Under the pieces are notes generated by a model. The model was not told the DNA's origin. It saw only the letters and a list, made by a program, of their open reading frames with translations, and searched no databases. A stretch of 64,000 nt of DNA, from contig CAJNDS010002105.1 in assembly GCA_905221605.1 (NCBI GenBank), positions 436,001 through 500,000 of the forward strand. Reading direction: 5' to 3'. The stretch comes from Symbiodinium natans. Its lineage: Eukaryota; Sar; Dinophyceae; Suessiales; Symbiodiniaceae. Positions 37,345-45,992 of the stretch are shown here, piece after piece. A program made the position numbers and the translations under genes. How positions within the stretch are numbered: the stretch's first letter is position 1; each line of letters begins with the position of its first letter.

Positions 37345-37605
37345 TTAAGGCTTGCGGCATGTTGAAGAAATGTCCGACTTCATGCGTGCCGGCCCCCGAT
37401 TGTACGATCTCATCGGTTCTGAGGTTGTGTGTGCGACCTGTATTGGCTGTGGAATGGGCCCGCTGGACAAGATCAAGTTTCCTTTTGCCTTTAGCTCGGG
37501 TCTTGCTCAGAATCTTCGCTTAGAGTCGCAAGTCGGGTTATCCAGGTTGTTATCGACGAAGCCGCACAAGTCATTGAGCCGGCGGCACAGCCAGTCTCAG
37601 AGAAT
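37345..37605 (+). CDS. UPF1-type (SF1) helicase segment, Walker B region only
   Basis: Two adjacent exons encode the DEAD-like core of an SF1B RNA/DNA helicase. The first (about 37366-37490) reads EVVCATCIGCGMGPLDKIKF, matching the vvxATxxgxxxxxL segment between motifs Ic and II. The second starts after CCAG at 37546 and reads VVIDEAAQVIEPAAQ, a perfect motif II (DEAAQ) of the UPF1/SEN1/SMUBP2 group. Motif I (GxPGTGKT) was not found upstream within about 1 kb, nor motifs III-VI downstream before an SH3-encoding exon. Either long introns hide them or this is a gene fragment. C-terminal motifs of the same family lie at 59.8-60.6 kb. Confidence 0.6.
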
Positions 37606-38094
37606 GCCGTTGAGGTGAAATATGGCATATGGCTGCTGAGATTGCTAGGTTTCAGGTTTAGGTTCGAACTTGCTGCTGCATGTCAGGCTCGCAGGGCATG
37701 TGTTGGGAGACTTGGGAAGGACAAGGCTACACCAAGAATTATAATGGGGTGTTGGTGAAGGAAGCGCTGCTCCAATCTCTGCCTTCATCTAGTTGGGTTG
37801 TTGTCGGAGCCGGATGGTGATGTAGCGGCCTGTGACATCGTGCTGGTGAGATGGCATTGAGCCTGGGGAATCGACTCCCTTCACTGCAGCCGCACCTCGA
37901 ATGCAAGTTGCAGAGGCCACGATCCAACAGTTTGCTGATGCGAGGGTGAGTTTTCCAGGTATGATGCGCCGGATTCAGGGTACTTGGCCTTGAAGCGTCC
38001 GGGCAGCACGCACTGGCTTGTCCATAATCTGCCTTGTGGGTTTGTTACTTGCATGCTCTGCTTGTCTGATCCTAAGGTTGGGACAGGAGGTCAC

Positions 38095-38600
38095 GATTGA
38101 ATACATAGGCCCCACTGCTTCAGTGATTCTTCAAGGTGAGCATTAAGTTGAAGCCGTCCCCCATTGGAAAATCCACCCGTAAACCTCTGCAGGAGGCAAC
38201 GATGAGCCGGATTGGTTATATGGAAGTTCAGATGGAGAAAGCGGATGGTTTCCAAAGTATTGCTACTTGCCAGACGCAGTCCTCAGTGCACCGTGTGAGG
38301 GCACTGCGGCCCAACCTGACTTCGAGCTGTGTCATTAGGTATACTGAATGCCCCACGGTCACCCCCGCCTCCTCTGCCACCGCCACCGCCTCCAGTGGCT
38401 TCAGCAGAGGCTCACCAAGCAGCCTGGCCCGAAAGTGAGGGCCGTCATGACTTCATGGCCATCACTAGCCTCAACTTGAGCCGTCCCTGGCGGCTCGTGC
38501 CAGCTTTTAGGTGATGATGGCACTGGCTGCACTGGATGACGCGGATGTTGAAGAAGTCATCCACAAGGAGCAACCTGACAATGTGAGATGAGCCGGTAAA
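38095..38600 (+). CDS. SH3-domain exon with proline-rich neighbour, partial gene
   Basis: An exon starting after CTGCAG (38191) reads EPDWLYGSSDGESGWFPKYC, matching the core and C-terminal half of an SH3 domain (DxWxxG...GxFPxxYV), which binds proline-rich peptides. A preceding frame, GQEVTIEYIGPTASVILQ (38087-38140), is unassigned. A following frame is proline-rich (PPPPLPPPPPP, about 38359-38391), and another, MMALAALDDADVEEVIHKE (about 38518-38575), looks like an exon. The first half of the SH3 fold was not located. The segment directly follows the helicase segment on the same strand and could belong to the same gene. Confidence 0.5.
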
Positions 38601-40803
38601 GAATGCTGCAAAAGAAGTACGGTCCATGCACGCGTGGTGCAAGTATCAGCCCAGGCTGAGCCGGAGACCTCATCTCCAGGTGAAGGCGCGTGCTGTGGCG
38701 CGGGGGGTTGGGGGGGGTGGGGGGGTGGGCGGATGAAAAAATATCGGTGCAACTTGCGCTGCTGTTGTTGGGGCTGTGGTGGGTCTGAGTGAACAAAGTC
38801 GTAGTGTAAACGCGCACTCAGTCATCTTCGGCTTTACCTCGTAATGTGACTGGCTAGCAATAAGATAAAAGTCGCTGTTTTCTTTCAGGACAACGCTGAG
38901 CCTGAATAAGTACTTCTAACTGGAATTGCTTGTGATGCTTTACTACAATGTGAAGCAAAGTAAAATTAGTTACATATCTTAGCTCTAACATAGATATGTA
39001 TTTCAGTATAGAGTCCTCTTAAGGTTTTCTTTCTGTATTTATTCCAGTGGTTATATTGTAGGTGAGGTGAGCATCTTTATTCGAACAAGATGTTAAGCAT
39101 AATTAAGTACAGTAACCTATTCAATATCAAGGTTTCTAACAGGCCTTTGCCGAGTTTACGTACCGTGAATTACAATAGCTGGTCTTGTTGCAGGACCTTC
39201 CTTTCTTAATCAACGTATTCTAATCAATCAAGGCAAAAACTATGAACTATCTTAATTCGAACAGAAACAGCGTAATACATGTTATAGTTGCAGCTCTTCC
39301 GAATCGGTTTCAATTAGCATGCAGGTATCTTAGTAATTGATTTGCAAACTTTCCGTTCGCTCCTTGACAAATCCGTGTTCCGAGTCATCTAGCCCATGGC
39401 ACAAGAACAGGGAGCTCGAATGGCTGTTGAAATAGGCGACAAGAGCGTCGTTTTGTGGTTCCTGACGTGTGCTATGTCCTTCCACTGGCCTGAAGCTCTG
39501 GAAAAACGTTACAGGGCATGCCGCTCTTCCCTGCTTTGCCTTGTATCAGGGGGGGGGACACTTCGATCGGCTCAGATTCGATTGCGGTTCCGAACCGAAT
39601 CATTGTTGAAGATGCCTGGGGAGTGTGCCGGGGAATCTGGAATCTTGGGCTTTGGACCCGGGAGGGGACTTGGAGTGGCACCATTGAATCCTGGCTTCCC
39701 CCATCACCGCAGCAAAAGAGCCCTTCTGCATCCCTCCGCCATGGGTCCTGAGTCCTCAGGCGCCTCTCGGGTTAAAAAGAACGCCTTGTTGCGTCGCTTG
39801 CTGCATTGAACTTGACTCGAAGCCACTTTCTTTCACCCTTGGGACCTTGAGATGTCAAGCTTCGGGCTCAGGTGAACCCACAAAGCTAACTGGTGAACCC
39901 CCACCAATATCGCCCGCTCAGCAGTCAAATGGCTTACCCTTCCAGTCCGCTTACCCTTCCAGTCTTCCAGTGTGCCCAGTCCTAGACTTGCTTCGACAAG
40001 AGCCCCTCTGATGATGATGATGATGATGATGATGATGGTGATGATGAAAACGCCCTTTTCTCTCCACTTTTTCTGCACTGTATACTGAGTGGCGGCTTGA
40101 ATCTGTACTCCCAATTCTCATTGTGCATCGTGGCATCCTCATGTGCCCCCAAGAGCCGTTTAAGGACCTGAGGAATTAAGAAATCAACACCTTCCGGACG
40201 GGCAGTCGAACAAGAACACTGCGAGAATGAGGCAGAATGAGTTGCTCGAAGCATGCCAAGCTTCAATTTAGAACCTCAAGGGGGCATACAAACTTCAGGC
40301 ATTTTTCAAGAGTTTCGCCAACATGGCTAAGCTGATTGATTTAGGGCTCCTTCTAGGGATCCGTCCCAAACCCCTGAATGGTAATTTTGCAGAGATTGCA
40401 CCCTCTTGAGCGCATCTGTTCAGATGGTGCTAGTGGACACCGGGCATTCTGTCCGATCTTGTTCCATGGCTGCAAGGACTGGCAGACTTGTCGATCGCCA
40501 GGTTCTCATGGCATTCTGTGCTCCGAGGCTTGTCAAGCCCTGAAATCTGCCCGGACGCGATCAAGGCGGAAGCTCAGACTTCAGATGATGAAGGAGATTG
40601 CACAAGGACACGTTTGAGGATGCAGTCGAGTGCATCTTGTTGTTGTGGCCTCAAGGAAGTTCCAACAAAACCTCGCCAGCTAACCATCATCGGTTGAAGA
40701 GCAAAGGATTTTTCCATAGGGGCCTTGAAGCTGCGTATTTCATTACCTAGCAGACAGGTGCAGCGGTCGCAACAGCAGTAGCCTAGGTGCCTGCTGCCAT
40801 ACG
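38601..40803. other. intergenic-like stretch with AT-rich block and GAT microsatellite
   Basis: From about 38830 to 39390 the sequence is much richer in A and T than its surroundings and has no open frame of note; it may be an insertion. A frame at 39396-39809 begins MAQEQGARMAVEIGDKSVVL but shows no family. A GAT microsatellite lies at 40009-40047. Short cysteine-containing frames near 40440-40530 and 40620-40700 could not be assigned. Confidence 0.45.
40009..40047. repeat. GAT trinucleotide microsatellite
   Basis: About 12 copies of GAT, one altered to GGT. On the minus strand this reads as poly-His or poly-Ser, which is not a gene. Confidence 0.9.
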
Positions 40804-42006
40804 ATGGATGCAGCACCCCGTACAGTGGCAGAGGAGAGACGCCAACTATGCCTTCGTCTCATGCGAGCCGTCGAGAAATGCCCTGCGCTCCTCGCCAAAG
40901 GCCGAAGACTTGGAGCTCCGGCAGCCGCACAGGAAGCTTTGCGCGAGCGAACTGCTGCAGCCCGCACTCTGTTGGCGGGGCGGTCAACCTTAGAAGATCT
41001 CCAGACATCGCTCGATGCTGTCGAGGAAGCATCACATTGGATCCTCGACCCTGGGCCCTCAAAGGAGCAGGAGGATCCCGAAGTCTTAGCTCGCAAATTG
41101 CGGCGCTTGGAGGCCCTCGTGCACAACGCGCCGGAGGTTGCTCAATTGCGGAAAAAGGAGAAGAAGGCGGAGGCAACTCAGCTTCGAATCGAGCTTGGCA
41201 GTCAGCTTCTGGCGCCCTCAGACGAAACTCGTCTCGCACTTGCTGAGAATTTCCGACAAGTTTGCGAGGCTTTGGACCGCAAGTGCGAGCGCTCCAGGAT
41301 GCGGCGAAACTCTGGCAGCCCTGCACCAAGCCCGGGCTGGAGCCCAGACGGGAGCCAGAACGGGAGCCCGGCCATTAGCCGACGCGTAAGTCTTGGAAGT
41401 GAAGAGGCTCCCACTCCCACAGATCAACCCAGAACCATCATGCACAGCTCAACAGGCCTTGGCATTCGGCGATACCTGTCCGGCTTCCTGCCGTTCAGGT
41501 CCTCCGAGCCACAGCAGGAGGCCTTTGTGCTGCAGGTGGAAAGCAGCGGACAGCTGCGAGAATGGGATGAGACGGACTCTTTCGGCAGTCCTCGTCGCAT
41601 GGTCCAGATGGAAACAAATGCTCTCAAGCGTCTCTCCCGCGAAGCGCAGACCTTGTCAGCAGCCACCGATCAAGTGGCTTCGATGGTTCAGACGGACACC
41701 TTCAACGTGGTCGAGGAACGAGTGCGTCAGACTGTGGAGGACTCGCAAGAGGTGGTCGAGACCCTCAGAGACGTTGCTGTAGGTAAATCTCGGTCGCGTG
41801 TCCAGCGTGCAACGCTGGTAGTGGGTGTTGCTGGAGCTGCAGTTGGCGTGTTGGCCGGCCTCCCTTTGCTGGGCAGTGTTGCAATCGCAGCGGGGACAGC
41901 CACGCTAACCGCTCTCACTGGCAAGGTGGCGCATGACCGCTTTGCGCAGCGCGCATCGGAAGTGGCTACTGGTGGCCGCCAAATTGAGAGGCGGCACAGT
42001 ACCTGA
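40804..42006 (+). CDS. intronless SNARE-like coiled-coil membrane protein
   Basis: A single uninterrupted frame of 400 codons from ATG to TGA, striking among neighbours with exons of 50-150 bases. Residues about 1-170 are Ala/Glu/Arg-rich helix, with a KKEKKAEA stretch. Residues 170-225 are a Ser/Pro-rich linker with repeated SPxxSPDGS-like motifs. Residues about 268-332 form a heptad-like helix that includes DQVASMVQTDTFNVVEERV, recalling the C-terminal SNARE motif of syntaxins. Residues 335-373 are a Gly/Ala/Val/Leu-rich hydrophobic segment (VVGVAGAAVGVLAGLPLLG) that can form one or two membrane helices, with a 27-residue basic tail. If a Qa-SNARE, it would act in vesicle fusion, but a Gly-rich bilobed hydrophobic tail is unusual. 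The protein-coding call is secure; the SNARE call is inference. Lack of introns suggests a retroposed copy. Confidence 0.75.
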   Translation: MDAAPRTVAEERRQLCLRLMRAVEKCPALLAKGRRLGAPAAAQEALRERTAAARTLLAGRSTLEDLQTSLDAVEEASHWILDPGPSKEQEDPEVLARKLRRLEALVHNAPEVAQLRKKEKKAEATQLRIELGSQLLAPSDETRLALAENFRQVCEALDRKCERSRMRRNSGSPAPSPGWSPDGSQNGSPAISRRVSLGSEEAPTPTDQPRTIMHSSTGLGIRRYLSGFLPFRSSEPQQEAFVLQVESSGQLREWDETDSFGSPRRMVQMETNALKRLSREAQTLSAATDQVASMVQTDTFNVVEERVRQTVEDSQEVVETLRDVAVGKSRSRVQRATLVVGVAGAAVGVLAGLPLLGSVAIAAGTATLTALTGKVAHDRFAQRASEVATGGRQIERRHST

Positions 42007-42305
42007 CACCCAGACGCGCTTTCACGCGCTTGCATTATTTGTGTTGTGACAGGTGGTTCGCGCTAGCATGCCTTCTTTCAGAGCATTCCTTGTACAGAAA
42101 CCAACAGTTGGGCCCGGATGACCCAAGGCTGCCCGGGCACCAGCATCCCTGATTTCAATTACCAGTTGATCCAGCAGCATTAAACAAATTGTCCAACTAG
42201 CTTCCCACACCATGTAGTCGATGCCTGGACACGCTAGCCGCTAGACCCTTCATGCTTGTCCGAGTGAGAGCAATTGAGTTCACGGTCATGCGACGAGCTA
42301 GCTAA

Positions 42306-43992
42306 ATGCCCATATCCATATTCTTGTGCTATGTTGTTGGCCTTGTCGTTGGCCTTGTCGTGTTGCGACAGGCCATCCAGACAAACGCTCTTCCTGTGCT
42401 GCCGCCACCCGCTTCGTTGCAGGATCGCGGCAAGCGAACACTCTGCATGATCCGACGCGTGGCAGTGTCGGGGTTCCAGGAGTCTGGAGTCTTGCTGACC
42501 AATCTGGAGCCTGCACATGCAGAAGAGAAGCAGCAGAAACTGGAGAAATGGGAGAAACCCGAGAAATGGGCAAAGCCTGAGAAGTGGTCGCAGTCGGAGA
42601 AATGGGAGAATCCCGACCCTTTTGTTCCTCGGCAGAAGCAGCCAGAGTTTCCTTGGCCGGGCTTGATTGGTGTTAATTCAGCATGCGATGTTGCCAAGGA
42701 AGTGAGCAGCAACACCACCAACCCATCTGTCAAACGAACATTCTGCAAGTTCTGGCAGGCTCGTGGGCAGGTTAAGTGCGACGTGGCGAGTTTGGCAACA
42801 CTTGCGGTATTTACCACGTGAGACGTCGCTGTAAGACTTCTGTCCTGCACCCTGAAGGAAAACAAGTGTACCAAGGGAGATGCCTGCACTTTCGCCCATG
42901 GTGATCATGAGCTGCTCACCTGCGCCGGACATGACGTCGGTTTAATGGGTGTGTTTTGTTGCACAGTTGCTGCAGCAGCAACTTTTCGCTGAGCTCGACA
43001 TGTGGCAGAAGCATTGCAGTTCCCGGGGGACACCGGAGTTATGCATTGTGCAAAGGATAGGCCAGCCGATCTACAACGACAGTTGGACACCTACAGCTAA
43101 AGGGCACTTGAACGAGCAAGGCGTTTCGAGGAGCGCTTGATCTTATCCCCTTTTCACCTCTCTTCACCTCTCTCTTCACCTCTCTTCAAGAAATGGTTTC
43201 TTGTCTCTCCGGGTCCCTACGGCGAGGAAGAAAATCATGTGCAAGTTCTGGCAAGATGGGAAGTGCTCCAAGGCCCCACTACAGTATACTGACCTAAGAT
43301 GCCTGTCAAGATGCGATGTTGAGTTGCATTTGACGCCAGGGTCCCGGCTGTACGTTTGCTCATGGAGAGCACGATTCATGGCTGCAACCGAGTTCTAAGT
43401 TAAGATGCATCGTGAGTATCCCATTGCGGACTTCTTGCTGTTGAGGGTCGGGGGTCAGAGAGTGCACGCTGCAGGAATTGGGCCAGCCAATCAACACCGA
43501 GATGGCCCGCTTGTTTGCTTCACGCAGATCTGACCTTAGCCGCTTGGCGACCTGTTTTTCACTGTCCGCCGCATCCGACACTTCGTGATCGCCGTCTGGC
43601 TCGCCAGCCAAGGCAGCTGTATGCGGTTGACTCCTTGCAAGTTCTGGCAGGAGGGCAAGTGTACCAAAGGCAGCACAGCCTTTCGTGAAGGGACCTGCGT
43701 CCAGTGTACGTTTGCATTCATGTTCAGATGTCCAAGTGACATGCAAAAATGCTGTAGTCTGCAATCAGGAACACTCACAGACAAGCCAGTGGTCACATAT
43801 CCAGTTGCTGAATGGGTCCTATAGGTTCTTGATGGTTCTTGCATCTTGCTGTTCCAACCGGGAGGTGATGCCTGCACCTTCGCGCATAGACAGGATACTC
43901 CGACAGCGTGGGAAGATTCGTGCTGGCCTCGGCTGTGGCCGGTGGCAAATATCATGGAGCCGCGTGGATGGTTTTTTTTTTTTACGATGTAA
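42306..43992 (+). CDS. CCCH zinc-finger protein with three intron-split fingers
   Basis: Probable RNA-binding protein with C-x7-C-x5-C-x3-H fingers. Exon 1 (start uncertain; ATG 42306 opens the frame) carries an EKW repeat (EKWEKPEKWAKPEKWSQSEK, about 42543-42602) and ends in KRTFCKFWQ (about 42759). Finger 1 resumes after CTGAAG as ENKCTKGDACTFAHGDHEL (about 42857). Finger 2 is CKFWQDGKCSK (about 43240-43280), resuming after GCCAG as GPGCTFAHGEHD (about 43340). Finger 3 is CKFWQEGKCTK (about 43637-43670), resuming after GGGAG as GDACTFAHRQD (about 43864). Each finger is thus cut by an intron, and the donors appear to be GC in all three. A decayed half-finger, GTCVQCTFAF (43693-43722), lies inside the third intron. 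The protein probably ends at the stop near 43990. The fingers are nearly identical, indicating recent duplication. Confidence 0.82.
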
Positions 43993-45992
43993 ATGGCAAC
44001 CTATTGCGAGGTGAGAGGTTGAGAAAGTCAGAAGGCCACAACGAGGTAAGCGACGCGCCAGCGACATGTCTTTGCAGCATCTTCATGTGCGTGAGAGCCG
44101 AGAACGGGAGGTGAAGAGCAGCTGATTTCGAGCCTTCACTGCCTGAGCCGCTGAGCCTGTGAAACAACGTTCCGGGTTCCGCACGAACTCTTTAGAGAGC
44201 ACCGTGGAGCAGTTGCAAGAAAGACCACAGAATATTGTCTCCAAACCCTGCAAGCATGAAGTTACTGCCAGACGCACATTCTATCAGCAAGTCTATCCTG
44301 GCTTGGCCATGTTCTCGCTGCTGCGACATGCGTGCGTCATGAGGAAATGCTTGTACATAGATCGAAAGAAGCCTGTTTCACCGTAAAGAACGTAATGCCA
44401 CGCATGAACGCGGCAAAGCCAACTTGCACAGGTAGCCACTGCGAACCGCAGGGAAACCAGATGAAACTAGGCAGGCAATGGCAGGCATTCCCGCAAGAGA
44501 AATCCCGCAGCACTGTGCTGGATTCCGGGTAGGAAATCTAGAAATTCGCAGTGGTGCCCCAGCATCTCCGCCAATCTGATGACTGTAGTTAGATGTCTGG
44601 ACGAGTCCTGGATTTCCGAAGTAGCTTCGGAAGTCGTATCTTGGCCTGCAGTGACTGGCACATTTGGTTCAGAGCTTGAGAATGTGATGTAGGATACTGT
44701 TTCTACAGCCGGCACCGGCTGTGGCATATATGGACCACTGCGGCCTAGGGCGGGTAGAGTTCCTGTGGAGTGTCGTCTGGCGGCGTTAGAGCAATTGCGG
44801 CCGAAGGAGCTGCATGGAGGTGAGAAAGGGACACGGACCCTGACCCCACAGACTGCCACTGCGTTGAATTTGTACCAGTTTGCAACACAACGTGAATGGT
44901 TGAGGCCTGCAGTCATCCTGCCTCTGGGCAAGGGCGCCGTGCAGGCGGTCTTAGCACGGGCCTCGTTTGATCCTCCCGGATTCATCCACCCCCTGCACAA
45001 GTACTGCACAGTTACCGCACACCACCATGGTGTCAGGTCGGCGATCAATGCCAGCTCCCTGCGACGGTGTTGTCCCAGGCCCTGACAACTCGTCAGCCCG
45101 GTCAGCCCGATGTTCCACATGGGTCCGCTTGGCAGGAGGCCCAGAAGGGCGGCTCCGAGCTCAGCGATAAAGCTGCACTTCAAAGGAAGTTGCAAGAGTT
45201 GCTGCTTTCACAAATGCTGTTGTGTTCTGCTTTCTGCTTAAACTACCTCTCTGAGAGGCTTGGATATCTCCATGTTCGACCGCCTGCTATCCATGGGAAT
45301 GGAGGCAGATCATGGAACATTGTGATTTATGGTGATTTATGGTGCCTTCATTGTCGGAGAACCCAAATACAGCGTAGTTGGCAGAGTGTGGCCTGCTAGG
45401 TGCAGTTCCTCAGCGAACAGTACCGGATGCACCCGCAGATCGCGCGGCGGCCTTGAAGTCTTGATTGAAGCCTTCGAGTAGCGTCTCCCCGCTGGTCCCT
45501 GATGTATCTGGCGTGCAGGTCTTTTCCTTCGTGGCGCTTCTATCGCGGTGACCTGAAGAGCGCCCTGGGCCGAGCATGGCCTCATTGCGAAAGCCTCCCA
45601 TGGCCTCTTTGGCCTGAGGCTGTGCAGGAATCAGATCGGCAGCTCCCGCAACCGGCTGAGACGTCTTGCGGGTATCAAAAACTGGGTTGAGCACAAAGTC
45701 TGCTGAGAGGCGGGGGTGTACCTTGACCACCCATGTGGCGCTCCTACACGTGGAGGCGCGATGTTTGGCAGCTGTGACACGCCCAACCCAGAACAGAAGT
45801 AAAGCGTCCCTCCCTGAATTGTGAGTTGAGCTGTCTCTGGCTTTGTTTCGTGTTGACTACAGTGACACACTGTGACTACAACATACCTCAACATGCCTTG
45901 AGCATGCAAAGGGCTTTTGGCGAGCAGTTCAGTTCTTCGAGCCGCCCTTGGCTCACAGCCGCTTTGTCAAGCGAAGCGCGGCGGACTCCAAC
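43993..45992. other. no supported gene on the + strand
   Basis: A 242-codon minus-strand frame (44467-45195) overlaps a 106-codon plus-strand frame (44765-45085). Neither shows a family I recognise, and all convincing genes nearby are on the + strand. The frame 44159-44386 (MKQRSGFRTNSLESTVEQLQ...) is also unassigned. Nothing else noted. Confidence 0.35.

Noticed and set aside
44800-44900. tRNA-like segment on the minus strand
   Set aside because: The T-arm-like GGGTCCGTGTCC does not match the B box, and no acceptor stem or A box pairs with it.
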